Positions 1-18,700 of a DNA stretch of 64,000 nucleotides are shown here, piece after piece (positions within the stretch are counted from its first letter, which is position 1; every line of letters starts with the position of its first letter). The stretch is taken from the NCBI GenBank assembly GCA_027972325.1, contig JAPMOS010000016.1, positions 186,001 through 250,000 on the forward strand, given 5' to 3'. The notes beneath the pieces are model-generated. The model did no database searches and had not been told where the DNA came from. It saw only the letters and a list, made by a program, of their open reading frames with translations. This DNA is from Paratrimastix pyriformis. Lineage: Eukaryota; Preaxostyla; Paratrimastigidae. The position numbers were made by a program, and so were the translations under genes.

Positions 1-1487
1 GGGGGGGGTGAGTGCGAGGGGGGATGGGCGGACATGCGGGGGCGGGCAGCTCGGGCAGGGGGCGCACGGGCTCGGGCTCCTCCTCCTCGGGCTCGGGGAC
101 CGGGGCCGGGGCCGCAGGGGCAGCGCCCTCGGCAGCGGGGGCGGCACCCTCAACGGGGGCGGGGGCGGGGGCGGCGGCGGGGGCCGGGGCGGCCTCACCC
201 TCAACGGGAGCGACAGGGGCGGGGGCGGGGGCAGGGGCGGGGGCCACCTTCTTGGGCTTGGGGGGCAGGGGAGGCAGCACAGCCTCGGGGTGCTCGTTCG
301 ACCAGAACCGGGTCGGAACCTGGGTGGCGGGGGTGGTGGCGGGGCGGCCGGTGAGGAGGGGGAGGGGCGGGCGAGGGGAGCGATGCCGACCTCGAAGTAG
401 TCGTTGCCCAGCAGGACGGCCAGCACGGGCAGGTGGCGCAGGGGCATCCCGTAGAGGGCCTTGGCAATGTCCTTGCGGCGCCACACCTTGGCAACCAGCT
501 GTGGAGGGCAGGGAGGCCAGGGGATGGGATGAGGACTCGGCGGAGGAGGGGCGGGTGTCAGGGGCACCTGCAGGGCAGGCGGACCGGCTCGGCGGGGTGG
601 CGGGCGCCTCGGCGCCGTCGTGAGGGACGGGCACGCGGAAGGTGGACAGGGGGATGATCCGGGTGGTGTTGAAGAAGAAGAAGTCGCTGCGGAAGGGAGG
701 GCAGGCGGGTGATGGAGACGGAGTGAGCGAGGTGAAGCCCGGGGTGAGGTCGACAGATGGGGTCTGAGGCCCGGTTGGGAGGGTGATGGGGGGGGGGGGT
801 GAGGCCGATCGGCCCCGGAGTGCGAACCTGTCGTTGGTCAGGATGCCATAGAACCCGGCGCAGCGGGCGAGCATGGCCGTGGGGGCGTCGCCCTCCGTGC
901 CCACCGCGAAGAAGTCGATCTTCTCCTCCTCGAGCACCTGGTGCAGCAGCGCGTGCAGCAGCAGGGGGGGCTGGGGGGCGATCCGGCGCCGCATGGTCGG
1001 GTGCCGGGTGTCGGAGGTCAGGTGCTGGTCCACCAGGTAGGCCGAGTCGTGGGCCCGCTTGATGATGGTCTCCTCCTTGATGCAGGCGCTCATGCCGTCC
1101 ATGATGAAGTGCAGCCGGATGCGGTTTTCACGCATAATGCGGAAATAATGCCGCAGGTAGGTGGCTGTTGTCGAAGGACCGCAGCAGGAGGACCATCAGA
1201 AGCATCCAGTGGAAGGGCCACCCAGAAACGACCCCCGAAAGCAGATAGTGGAAGCCGGAGGAGTGACAGGTTTTTGTTGCCTTGCCAAAATACAGACCAA
1301 ACTGAGCGTACTGCCCGCCATGGGGGAAGTTGAGATAGGACGAGTTGCAGTAGAGATAGTTCAGGAAGTTGGATGAATCAACGGCGACATCCAGATCGTG
1401 CCCCAGCCGTTCGGCTTCATCGCGGAAGGTAACCTCGCGATGAGGGACGTACGTCGACACAAAGCTGAGCAATTTCTTGATACCCAT
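1..1487 (-). CDS. XPG-N / asteroid-like nuclease-fold protein (3' part off window)
   Basis: The start is the ATG at 1487 (MGIKKLLSFVSTY), the usual beginning of an XPG N-terminal domain. The first exon reads on to about 1270 and includes DLDVAVDSSNFLNYLY, the metal-binding-strand region of the fold. The next exon (about 830-1160) holds RIMRENRIRLHFIMDGMSA and then IDFFAVGTEGDAPTAMLA, which matches the internal XPG (XPG-I) region. A further exon (about 380-500) holds LPVLAVLLGNDYF, typical of asteroid/FAM120-type XPG relatives rather than FEN1. A Pro/Ala/Glu-rich region follows towards position 1 (read from about 310 down to 20). Family knowledge places these proteins among RNA- and DNA-structure factors, and some asteroid-like members are catalytically dead. 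I cannot decide activity because the acidic cluster is only partly clear. The gene leaves the window at its C-terminal side. Confidence 0.75.
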
Positions 1488-1595
1488 CCTGGACTCGAGA
1501 GAAAAACCCAAGAAATCGAGTAAGCCTCGGAGAGCGACCCAATTCCGGTTGATCAAGTCTTCCCCTTTTGTTTTTGAAATTATTTGGGGTACGTC
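1488..1595. promoter_or_regulatory. 108-bp head-to-head spacer, likely shared promoter
   Basis: This spacer separates the minus-strand asteroid-like start (ATG at 1487) from the plus-strand IFT80 start (ATG at 1596). It is more AT-rich than the flanking genes and holds a T-rich tract near 1560-1580. No TATA box or other named element is visible. A shared bidirectional promoter is an inference from the geometry. Confidence 0.4.
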
Positions 1596-7617
<6,022 letters not shown>

Positions 7618-8013
7618 GGCCTCCCGCCGACTCCCTTGTGTATGATTCGGAATTCCTCCTTCTTCCAATTTCTGCCTTCTCGTGCGTGTGGTGGTCACTT
7701 CTCTCGTGCGCTGGCCATTTCGAATTCGGTAAAAGCGAGCCAACCCCACCGAGGGCGTAGATGTGAAAGAAATGGTCCGCTTGAGGATTGTGGACCGATT
7801 TCTGGGATTTGGCGTCTCCGGCGGCATTGTTTCAAAGTGGGAAAGCCTCTTCTGGGAAAATCGGGCCGGAATTGGGTGACAAAGCTTTCTTTTTCACACT
7901 CTTCTCCATCATCGATTCTTCCACTCTCGACCTCTTTCCTTTTAGACCACCCCACTTGCGCCTGGCGTGAACATTGCCCACCGCCCATCCCTTGTCTCCC
8001 ATGATGACTGCAG
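7618..8013 (+). other. Spacer after IFT80; holds the unresolved first exon of the PRL gene
   Basis: About 340 bp with lower GC than the genes around it. The first coding exon of the downstream phosphatase should lie here. One candidate is a short segment at 7946-7966 bounded by TTTTAG and GTGAAC, but I could not link it to a start codon convincingly. Nothing else is recognised. Confidence 0.4.
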
Positions 8014-8680
8014 CGTAAAGTTTCTCGTGATGGACTCGCCCACACGAGAGAATTTGCCAGTTTATATCGAGGTTGGTGCCTTCTTTCACCCTCTTTCTCA
8101 CCATTGTTGGACGCTTTTTTCTTTCCGGTCAACCTCCTCCCGGACAATAGGAAATGAAAAAGCACAATGTGACACATCTTGTGCGCGTTTGTGAACCCGC
8201 CTATCCCCCCGAGCCCGTCGAACAGGCCGGAATCACCGTTCATGTTTGTTGCCAACTTTTCGTCAAATCCATTTTCTTACTGCCTTACGCTCTTCCCATT
8301 TCCCCACGACGACTCGGACAGGAATGGAACTTCCCCGATGGTGAAGAACCTCCCTCAGCAGTTATCGACAGGTGGCTGGATCTCGTCGAAGCATGCGAGG
8401 CAAAAAAGGGAGAAGCCAGGCAAACAATTGCCGTGCATTGCGTTGCTGGTCTCGGAAGGTTTGTATACCATTTTGGGCGACTGAGAATCTTATCGTTTGC
8501 TCCCTTCTGATGATTAGAGCTCCCGTTTTGGTTGCCATCGCTCTGATCGAGCACGGGCTCGACCCCCTCGATGTCATCCAGCTCATCCGCTCCCGTCGTC
8601 ATGGAGCCATGAACCCACGCCAGGCACGTTTTGTCGAAAAGTACAAGCCCAGGCGCAAGAAGGAGTGCGTGATCATGTGA
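8014..8680 (+). CDS. PRL-type protein tyrosine phosphatase (PTP4A), CaaX-terminated
   Basis: PRL phosphatases are small dual-specificity-fold enzymes anchored to membranes by prenylation. They also bind CNNM magnesium transporters in animals. The resolved exons read VKFLVMDSPTRENLPVYIE, then EMKKHNVTHLVRVCEPAY, then EWNFPDGEEPP, carrying the general-acid region. The catalytic loop HCVAGLGR is split from APVLVAIALIEHG by an intron, giving the PRL signature C-x5-R followed by Ala instead of Ser/Thr. The C-terminus is KKECVIM, a CaaX box whose final Met predicts farnesylation, preceded by the basic run PRRKK. The stop is the TGA at 8678-8680. The N-terminal exon (about 15-25 residues) is missing from my model. 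Introns here are small and AT-richer than those in IFT80. Confidence 0.9.
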
Positions 8681-9193
8681 ATGCGTTTTTTTCTCTGAAC
8701 AACAACATTTTCTTCTTCCCCAATGACATCTTCGTCCGCGTCCCGTGCTCGTTGCCCTTCTCCCCGAGATCATCCCTTGCCGCCCCGCTTTTTTACCCCT
8801 CCCCCCTTGGCCGGTCATTTTTTCGATGAGCTCGGGTCTAGCCATGGGTCTAGTCGGGTCCTCCATTCTCTTCAGCTTATTCTCCTTCCGTTTTATTCTT
8901 TCGTTTCTCCAACATGCGACCGGCGGCTCCCTTTCGGTTGCACCTCACGTCACTGGATTGACCCTGACTCAAGGAAAAAGGCGAGGAAGCAGGAGTGAGC
9001 ATGGGAGGCCGACCTCTCGCGCCTGCCGAGACAACATAACACAGCTGCAACACCGAAGGCAGGAGCGACCACAGTGTCCCTGAACAGTGATTCGCCAATG
9101 CCCGGAGAGAAGAGATTTGCGTCGTGAATCCGGGACCAGTCGACGGAGACGCGGGGCGACGGAGATCGGGGCCGGCTGCACTGCGCTGACAGG

Positions 9194-10836
9194 ATGGGGC
9201 AGCAGTGGGCCACCATTGTGTCCATTTTTGCGCAAATCGGTGCTGGGTATCTACTTCGCAAGATTTCTCGCGTCGATGTCCTCTCAGGGAAGGGTATTTC
9301 AGCTCTCATCTTGAACTTCGCCCTCCCTGGGCTCCTTCTCACCAAACTCATCAAGGAGGGCACTTTCACCTTGAATTTGATCGCTTTTCCCTTTGCAGCG
9401 TCTGTGACGATTTTTTTTTTTGACGTCAGCACCTGATTGTCGCGCAGTTTCTTTTATAACGTGGGGCTCCTCCTGCTCGGATGGTGGCTTTTTAAGATAA
9501 TGCAACGGCGATGGCCACATATCTGGACGGAAGACATGAAGCCCACATTTTTAATGTGCCTCTCAGGGCAAAACCTTGGCCTGTTTGCCTTCCCGTTGAT
9601 TGAGGTTCGTTACCGCCTGGCCCCCTTTTTCGATCTCGTCTCGTTCTCCTCATCTTTTTCGCGTTTTCTTGCTTCACCTCCTTCTTCGTTCTTCTCCGGC
9701 AATTGCCCCATCGTCCCCGGGCCAACACGTTTACCATTGTCGCCCCACTCAGGCGTTGTATAACGAAGAGGCTGTCTTTGCTATTGCTATGTTCGACATT
9801 GGCAATGCGATGTACATCTTCGGCGTTGTTTACGTCCTTGCCTATCATTATCGGCGAAATGGGGCTGCGGCTGCCCCCCAGGTTACATCTGCATCCCCCC
9901 CAGCTCCGGTTGCCCTTGCCGTCCTGCCCGGGCGAAGGAATCAGTACACTGAACTTCGCGACGCTCCCCTCGCAGTCGGGGAGGCGACGATCGACCTGGC
10001 CAAACCAGCCGCCCTCGAGAGATCTCCATCCCCTCTTCCTTCGCCCTATCAGGTCCGAATGCGTTCACCTCTGTCCGATCGTTTCCGTTGCATGTAGCGC
10101 CAAGCTGCAGCTGAAGAAGGCTCTCTTTCTCTCCCGACGCCCCCTCCCGTTGCAACCACTTCCTCCGTTGCCTCTCCCCCTCCTCCGACTTCCCCGGCAT
10201 CGCCGCCCCCTTCGGCGCCGCTCCCGAACACCGCACCTTTGGGCACGACGGCTCCCGTGCTCACACCTGCGGTTCCCACATGGAAGAGACGGGTGAAGAA
10301 AGTGCTCTCCATGGTTCCCTTCCCTCTGACCAGCTACTTCATCGTAATCGCGCTGAACCTCTCGGGCGTCCACTCCTATCCGGAGCCCTTCCAGACGTTC
10401 TTCTCCCAGATTGCGGGGGCCAACGGGCCTCTGGTCCTTGTCCTCATGGGGTCCGCCTTAATCCTTACCCCTTCATCATCCTTTCCTGCTTCGGGTGACT
10501 TCTAGCTTGTATCTCGAGTTCCGCCCCCGAATCCCGGAACGGTACAAGTGGTTGATCCTCTTCGAGGTTCTGTTCCGCTATATTCCAGGCCTCATCATGG
10601 GGCTCCTCCTTGCGCTATTCCTCCGATTCGCCGTCGGCTATGAGAATATGCTCGCCGTGTGCCTGGGGTCCTGCCTGATCTTCCCCGTCCCCGTGGCGGT
10701 GGTGGCCTTCTCCAACGAGTTTGGGCTGGATCCGCAGATGCCCGGGCTGCTGTCCAACATCACCATGATGATATCGTTTGTGTGTGTCTTTCTCTTTTGG
10801 GGGTTCTTTTACATGCTCGGCGGCTGGGAATCTTGA
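9194..10836 (+). CDS. AEC/PIN-like membrane transporter, copy 1
   Basis: This is a multi-pass membrane protein that I assign to the auxin efflux carrier (Mem_trans) family. The start MGQQWATIVSIFAQIGAGYL opens the first helix, and LNFALPGLLLTKLI is the family-like proline-containing segment. The first intron is only about 45 bp (donor GTCTGT near 9404, acceptor CGCAG near 9446). It joins FPFAA to FFYNVGLLLLGWW, as in both paralogues. An Ala/Pro-rich loop (about 9870-10240) separates the two helix bundles. The second bundle has YFIVIALNLSGVHSYPEP and YKWLILFEVLFRYIPGL and ends FYMLGGWES. The substrate is unknown and auxin transport should not be assumed. It is tandem with the next gene and diverged from it more than copies 2 and 3 are from each other. 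Confidence 0.75.
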
Positions 10837-11057
10837 TGAAGTTTGGCATGCCTGCATCCTTTGTTTTCCCACACCTGCTGCTCGATCGCCGTTGGTATTT
10901 TTGGAGGCTTTTCTCTTACTTATTTATTTCTGGGCTTCTGAACTCAACAACACGAGTGCCGCTTGAGTGTCCATAAACCCTCTGAAGATTAACACGAACG
11001 CCCGGCCCCTGCAGATCAGATCTGCCACTGCCACCCGAGGCAACGCCGCTCGTCCTC

Positions 11058-13047
11058 ATGGCTTTCGATGTTGCGCCGATTGCCACCCTTTTTATTTTGA
11101 TTGCCCTTGGTTTTGTTCTGAAAACAGTGGGACGCCTCGACGATAGCGCTGGGAAACCAGTTGCCTCACTCCTCGTAAATCTGTAAGCAGGATCCCGTCT
11201 CGTGTCTGGACAAATTTCCCCCTTTCCCAGAACACTTCCCGGCATTCTGATGGTGAAAATGATCAAGACAACATTTGATATGAAGCTGATTGCTTTTCCT
11301 TTCATTGCATTCACATTCAACTGCTTGCAACTTGGTGGGGGTCTTGTTCTCTTTCCGATATTACGAAGGAAATGGCCAGGCACATGGAACGACGATCTAA
11401 AGCCCCCATTTTTGGTCTGGGCATTCACTTCATCAGTAGCCAGATCTTCTTGGTGGTCCCTGGCGTAGCTTTGCCTCACTTGCCATAACATCGGCGTTTT
11501 TGCTTACCCGATTTTCGAGGTCCGTTTCACCCGTGATGCGCATTCACTTTGTCGGTGGTAGGCCCTGTATGGGGATACAAGCGTCTACTGCATGGTCCGT
11601 TCTCTTCGCGCGCGCTGGTTGGCACTGCGCATCCGTAGGCAATGTGGGACCTCGGCAACTCAGTTTATATGTTTGGTCCGTGGAAGTGAAAAATCCCACC
11701 GACTCACCGGGTATGTTTCCCAGGGGTGGCATACGCGGTCAGCTACCACTACCGCGTGACCGGCCGTGACCCCCCAAAGACGACGACTGAACATCTTCAG
11801 TCGTCAGGCCCCAAACCTGGCGGGGATGTGGAGCTCGGGGTGATCGTCACCCAGACCCCCTCCGAGGCTGGTGTGATGCCCGGCGAACAGCAGGCCATGT
11901 CGGACTCTCCCCGGGGGACTGTCGACCATCCCGGTGAGGCCGCCGCTCCGCCCGAGCTTGTAGAGGGCCCGGTGCCAATCGGGCAGGCAGGCGATGTTGT
12001 TTTGCCTGCTCCTCCCCAGGCGGAGCCGGCTTCGACTGCGGCACCAAAGACTGCCCAGCCTCCGACGGGTGGCGTGCCCCTCTCCGACTCTTCCGTCCTC
12101 CTACCCACGGTGGCCGTGCCGACCCCACCGCCCACCCCTACCCCCGCCTCTGTGGGCGGCTCTCCCCCGGTCCCATCAGCATCTGCGACCGGATCAGCGA
12201 TCGCACCCGTGGCCGCCGCCCCCGTGCCGCCCCGCTGGCGCCGGGTGGGCAAGAAGATCGGCTCGATGGTCCCCACCCCGCTCGTCATCTACGTGATCGT
12301 CATCTCCCTGAACGCGGCCGGGGTGCGGGCCTACCCGGAGCCGCTGGCCTCGGTCTTCGGCTACCTGGCCAACTGCAACACCCCTCTTGGGCTGCTCCTC
12401 CTCGGGTTTGTTCCCCCTCCCCCCCCCCCCTTTCACCCCCCCCCCCCTCCCCCTCCCCCCATCCACTTCCCTCCCCCCGGCTGCTTCTCCTGGTACATGG
12501 CGGTCTCCTCGTCCTCCTGCAGGGTGTATCTGGACTTCCACCCCAAGATGCCACCGCGCTACCGATGGCTGATCCTGGCCGAGCTGCTCTACCGGTACCT
12601 GTGGGGCTTCCTCTGCGGCATCGGGCTGGCGGCCCTGCTCCGCTTCGGGCTGGGCTTCGACTCCATCACGGCCATCTCCCTGGGTTCCTGCGTCATCCTG
12701 CCCCTCCCGGTCCGTCGGCCCTGAAGGAGGGTAGGGCAGTGGGTCAGGGTTGCGGGAGGCGGGGCATGGGCTGATGCTGGTGTGACCTCGGATCGGTGGT
12801 GGGACGGCCAGGTGACCAACATCGCCTTCTGCCTGGAGTTCGGGCTGGACAGCAAGCTGCCGGGCATCGTCTGCAACCTGACCGTCCTCTGCTCGCTCGG
12901 TGCCATCTTCGTCATGTCCGTCGCCCCGCAGCCGCGCTCTCACGCCTCGCCTCTCTGCCCCAGCTCGCCAACAAGCTCCTTTCCCCTTCCCTGCCATTTC
13001 CCCTCCCCTTCTTGAGCAGGTATGGAATCTACTATGCCTTTGGGTGA
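11058..13047 (+). CDS. AEC/PIN-like membrane transporter, copy 2
   Basis: Same family and layout as the preceding gene. It starts MAFDVAPIATLFILIALGF, nearly the start of copy 3 (MAFDWAPIASIFILIAIGY). The exons read TLPGILMVKMIKTTF, then WPGTWNDDLKPPFLVW, then ALYGDTSVYCM joined to AMWDLGNSVYMFGVAYAVSY. A Pro/Ala-rich central loop (about 11780-12230) follows, then KKIGSMVPTPLVIYVIVISL and YRWLILAELLYRYLWGF, ending YGIYYAFG. The last intron (donor GTCCGT near 12917, acceptor GAGCAG near 13020) splits the codon for the Met of FVMYGIYY. The first intron uses a more usual GTAAGC donor. The stop is the TGA at 13045-13047. Its function is inferred only from the family. Confidence 0.75.
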
Positions 13048-14037
13048 ACTCCGTCCGATGCTCCTTCCTCCTCCTCCCTCCCCCCCTCCCCCCCCCTCCC
13101 CCCCCCTCCCCCCCCCCTCCCCCCCTCCCCCCTCCCCCCCTCCCCCTCCCCTCCCCCCTCCCCCTCCCCCTCCCCCCCTCCCCCATTCCTCCCCCATTCC
13201 TCCCCCATTCCTCCCCCATTCCTCCCCCATTCCTCCCCCATTCCTCCCCCATTCCTCCCCCATTCCTCCCCATTCCTCCCCATTCCTCCCCATTCCTCCC
13301 CATTCCTCCCCATTCCTCCCCATTCCTCCCCATTCCTCCCCATTCCTCCCCATTCCTCCCCATTCCTCCCCATTCCTCCCCATTCCTCCCCCATTCCTCC
13401 CCCATTCCTCACCTCTCCTCCCTCCCCCTCACCCGTGTTTAAGTGGTTGGGTTTTGGAAGTGGAGTTGTCGTTGTTGGCATCTGTCGTATCTGTTTCTCT
13501 TGGGTCCGAGTGTTGTCGCGTCCCAGGTCTGGGCGCCTCGTTTTGGGTACCCTTTTGTGAAGTTCTGATGTCGGTTTTGGAACCGGTTGGGCGTGGCTCT
13601 CACATGAAATTGGCCATCGATGTTGCAAAACAAATTGAAAGATGCCGAGAATTTGTGTGCGGTGTTATGCTGAGGCTTTTTGATTGAATTTTCGCCTTCT
13701 GAAGATGGAGGAAAGTGACAAGTGTGAATTCTTCGCGGTTTTTTTTTTAGTTGGCCTCTTACGAGGCTGCGCTAACACGAGACTGACTGATTGGCTGCAA
13801 CGAGTGCATTTGGGAAAACGGACGCGTCCCCCTGGCGGCTGCCACAGTGAAGCGTTTGGTTTCTGTCTCTCGTGGCGTTCCTGAAGTTTTGTGTGTGGGT
13901 TGTCGTTTTTTGTTCCCCCTTTGCGTTGGGACTCCTTTCGCCACGCAAGAACACAACGGCCTCGATTGATTCTGCCAATGCTGGTCGAGCATGCTCCCTT
14001 CTCTCTTGATGACTCACTCGCTCTGTGTCAACATTAG
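13048..14037 (+). other. Gene-free spacer, C-rich tract and minisatellite
   Basis: About 1 kb between the second transporter and the first resolved exon of the receptor gene. The left third is a C-rich tract leading into the minisatellite annotated separately. The right part (13440-14037) is AT-richer and should contain the signal-peptide exon and promoter of the receptor, but no convincing start exon could be fixed. Confidence 0.5.
13182..13412 (+). repeat. Minisatellite CCCCATTCCTC, about 20 copies
   Basis: Tandem 11-mers (CCCCCATTCCT) change to 10-mers (CCCCATTCCT) at about 13262 and back to 11-mers at the end. It lies just after the stop of the second transporter, in the 3' flank. Confidence 0.95.
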
Positions 14038-15674
14038 TCTCCATCTACGGTCCTCTATGCTCCTTTCAGGTTCCCTCTTATTTTGTCGTCGGGTCTCGGT
14101 TGACAATTACCTACACTGGCCGAGACTCCGCGAACAACTCTGTCAGCTGCACAACAAGTACTGCAGCGTCACGTTTTTCGTTTACCTTTGACGCCCCCAT
14201 CACATCATATGGATGGACATGTGTCGGACCCTTGTTCACCACCAGCTTCACCACATCCTCCGCGGGGGCGCACTACCTGACCACCCTGGGGGTCACGAAG
14301 ATCGTGAACGTTCTTCCGGGTCCGTGCGCCCGGCATATTCTGTCCTCTCATTCTTTCGATCCGTCCCCTTGATCTGTGGATGGTGCAGTGCTCTCGCCCT
14401 TGGTCAGCACAACAAGTGCCGTCTCCGTTACCCCTGCGGGGGACAAATTCACGGTCTTCGTCAACGCCAAAACTACGGCAGGTGCAGTGGTCAGCTGTTC
14501 CTCGGTAACAGCCGCTTCCACCTTCGACATTCGGTGGAACAACACCACACCATCCGGAGTCTCGTGGGTATGCCCGACCGGTCCGGTTCTAACGAGTCGC
14601 TACTTCGCCCACTCTTCCACCAGGCGGCCATCTGTCGTCAATCGGCTCCCACCGACACATGTTTCTCGGTGGCCCCTGGTCATCCTACAGCCCGATGTAT
14701 GTGTGGGTGATGACCGATCCGGCGCATCCGCCCGCATCCATCACCATCTATACACGCTGCACAGAGACGGGCACGGACCATCCCCAAACCGTCTGTTTTC
14801 ACCGTTTCAGACTCCGGAAGACCCAGCTCCTTTTTTCCATTTGTCACGACACACAGTACACATCGTTCACGCCTGGTCAATGGGTCTGCCGCTCTTCCGG
14901 CTTCCTGCCTCTCCACCCTTCCCGCATCCCTCAGAAAATCATTCATCATCCCCCATCCCATCCTTGGCCATACGGACAGACGCGAATCACCTACACAGCC
15001 TTCCACCAGGGTTCCACTGTCCAAGGAGTGATCTACGAAGTGCATTCGGGCCGGGCAGCCTTTGGCGAGACCGGATTCCTCTACGGGGTGTACGCTTCCC
15101 CCTGGTTCACGACTTCCCTTCCTGCCGGGGCCTACAGCAGGTCTGCCCCGTCCCAAGCGCAAAACATGCTTTGCGCTTCGCCTTCCGAAGAGTCAAGTTG
15201 GAAATTTGGATCATCTGTCCAACCATCAAATGATCCTCACTCCGATAGCGGCTCCACCGAGCCCTGGAAGTTCTTCGGGCCGCTCGACTGGGGCAACCCC
15301 TTCACGACCGTCCTGCACCCGGTATCCCAGGGAACCGGCGCATGGATGGCCACCTGGACGCCCTACGTGGCGGGCGGCTGGGAGATGAGCATCCTCTACG
15401 GGGACCACCACGTAGGGACCGCAGACCCGATCGTCACTGTAACCCCCGGTCTGGACCCATACTTGAGGATGATGTTGTCTCCTCAGCCGATCGCTCCCTT
15501 TCTTGGCCCTGGTTGTCTTTTTCACAGTTGGCTTTTTCTGCCATCTTGCAGGCCCAATTGCGGCCACCTGGAGTTCCTTCGTCGCCCCCGCGATCGGTCT
15601 CACTGCGCTGCCCCTGACCGTGGTGAGAGTGACGGGCCGGGATCAATGGTCCGTGATGTCAAGTCAAGACTCGC

Positions 15675-15749
<75 letters not shown>

Positions 15750-18700
15750 TATCGCCATCTGATTCCCATGGTCTTGTCAGGAAAAACCCGGTCCACTGCA
15801 CGCCGGCCCTCCTCGGGCAGTTCACGCTGCGCTGGGACAGCGGTGTCATGCCAACCGCTGTGACCTGGTCGTGCGCCACAGACGAGGACCCAGCTCCCTT
15901 CCTGGGGGTGTTGACCCCAACCCAAGCAATGGCCGGCACCCACACTGTCGTCCCCGACGTCGGCGGCAACCAAGTGGGCAGCCCGGCCACTGTCCTCATC
16001 ATGGGTCCGTGGGGTCGAATGGGAGGAGGTCATTAGCCATTAACTCTCTCGCCTTAGCGATCGCGCACACGACAAGCAACTTCACTGCGCCCAACACCAC
16101 ACGAGCGGGGCAGCCTTGGTTAGTCACCATCGCTGCCCGCGATATCCTTGGCGCTGCAGTCGGCTGCGACGCAATCCTGCGCGCGGCGGCCTTCGTTGTT
16201 CAGTGGGACGGCATGTCCCCGGCGAATGTGACCTGGTCCTGCTCTCCCGAGGCCTTGTTCGTGGCGACAATCATCCCAACCGAGGCGGGAATGCACGGGG
16301 TGAGCGTGACGACGGTGGTTGGAGGCGCCGCCCTGGGAGGGGGGCCTTCCTCTGTCCGGGTGCTGCCTGGTCTGTGGTCCCTGGGATGGGTGGTGGAGTC
16401 AAGGTCTCATCTTGAATTGCAGGCCCCGCCTCCACCAGCGCCTGCTCGCTGTTGCTGTCCAACGCCACGGCCGGAACGGCCCACGCCATCCTCATGGCCG
16501 CCCGGGACGCCTTCCAGAACCCGATCAGCTGCGACGAGACTGACAACACGCTGACCACCTTCGAGGTGCTGGTTGGGGGCCAGCCGCCCCTCAACTTGAC
16601 CTGGGCCTGCCTGGCAGGGGGTTGGCGCACCCTTGACAGGCTGGAGCTCACGGTCGCTGCACCGATCGCCCCGCCCCCCCAGGCAACCCTCTACGCCTGG
16701 GTGTACCTGGCCTCAAATGACACCGCCGCACTACTTGAGATCACGTGGCACGGGGCCACGGACCAGCGGGCCACATGGGGGGATGTCGACGAGCCGAAGT
16801 GGCGCGGGTGGACACCCCCTCGGGGACGGTGGCACCGGGTGACCGTGCCTGCCACCAATTCGCCCCAGGCGGTCACGGGGCTGACCCTACGGGGCGGCCG
16901 GGCAGCCTACGGGCCGGCGGGATACCTGGACCCGGACACGGGTGTCGAGGTGCCTTGGCCGGGCCTCACCAACACCTCCTTCGTGACCGGTGTCGAAGTT
17001 CTTGCAGGAGGAGACCTCCTCGACCCATTGAGAGCCGGTGGCTCTGACGAAGGCGAGACGGCGAGCCTCTTCATGGCCGAGTGGCTGCCGACCAAGGCAC
17101 AGATCGTGGCTGTGGAGGTGGCCGATGGGACTGGGGCCCAACTCGGTGGCAATGAATCGCCGCGTCTTATTATGGTCGAACCAGGTCTGTCTGCCATGAA
17201 CCTTGGCTGCATCTGAGATGATGCATCAATCAGAGATGGTTGTCGAAAAAAGAAAAGACAGCTTAAAAGTAGATTTCCTCCATCCGGTGCTCCGGGAACG
17301 CGTGATGATAAACGTGTTGGCCCGTGAAGAGGATCACAGAAAAGTGCAACGATTAGCCTGCCCCCCCTTCGGGTTCTATCATGATCCGGTGAAAGGAGCT
17401 TTGGGACTCGATTGATTGAGGGATTTCATTATTCACCTCGTTTGTGATGCAGGTCCCGCCACGGTCGCAACGAGCCTGTTCAGCCATCCAACCACCGTTT
17501 CGGCAGGATCTTCATATCTCATGTCATTTGCGGCTCGTGATGAACTGAACAACTCAATTTCCTGCCCCTACATCGCTGACCCTGGACGTTCCTTCTCGGT
17601 GCGCCGGGATGGCAGCGCTCCGGCCGGCCTGGGCTGGTCATGCGTCACGACTTCCGCCGGCATGGACGTGGCTGCCAATTCCACAGAGGATGTCTTTCAA
17701 GCCGAGTGTCAGGCCCCCACTGCGACAGGCCACTCATTGATGCGGGTCTTTTTCCCCGACGGAACGGTCGCCGCCTGGAGCGTGACAGTGCTCCCTGGTC
17801 TGTGAGAGTGGTGATGGTCACGTGTCTGCGGGATGCATGCTTGAATTGCGGGGTCCCCCCAAACTCAGGTGACCTAACCATGTGCCACCTCTTCTCCGTG
17901 TCATAGGGCCTATTTCTGCGGCAGAGACCTTCTTCAACCTCACCGCCGGGACAGAGCAAGCACCCACCATCTCGGCCGGCACTGCCATCGGCTTGCTCCT
18001 CACGGCCCGCGACGTCTATGGGAATCTGGTGCCATGCAACAGCACCACAGGAATATCCTCAAGTAGTGAATGTTTCACGCTCCTCTGGGACGGCGTTCCC
18101 ATCGCTGCCACCTCAGGGGGTGTCAGTGCTAGCGTTGGCGTGGCCAACCTCACTTGGACATGTGCAGATGATGGCCGCTTGGTCACGGCCCAGTGGACCC
18201 CTCTTGTGGCTGGCAGCTCTGCGGTGACCGTGCAATATAAGGACGCGGGGATGGTAGATAATGGCACCGTCAGGACGGTTTTCGTTGGGCCTTGTCTGTC
18301 GCAGCCACCCTCCGTCCCTCCCTCCCTCCCCTCCCCCCCCCTCCCCCTCCCCCCCCTCCCCCCCCTCTCTTTCGCTTCTCTCAACATCCACCTCCACATC
18401 TCCGCCCCTTCTCCCCACAGCGACCGTCTCGGGCCTGCACAGCGAGTTCTCCCTGCCCGCTATCACGGCTGCGGGCCGCCTCACGCCCATCACCGTGACG
18501 GCCCGCGACCGCTTCGACAACCTGCTCGCCGACTGCGGCGATGCCGCCTTCGCGGTGCACTGGGCGGGCCAGCCCACCGATACCACCGCCACCGCGCCCG
18601 TCGCGTGGCAGTGCAGCCCGGCCAACGGGACCTGGGTGGGGTGGGTCCGCCCGGTGGTGGCCGGCTCGGGTGAGGTGCGGGTGCTGGTCGACGGCGGCGC

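Noticed and set aside
12-623. Plus-strand Gly/Ala-rich open frame at the left edge
   Set aside because: It is the antisense shadow of the Pro/Ala/Glu-rich part of the minus-strand asteroid-like gene.
13182-13412. Regular short direct repeats that could suggest a CRISPR array
   Set aside because: There are no unique spacers between units; this is a pure minisatellite in a eukaryotic genome. The same holds for the arrays at 5723, 26960, 28507 and 39353.
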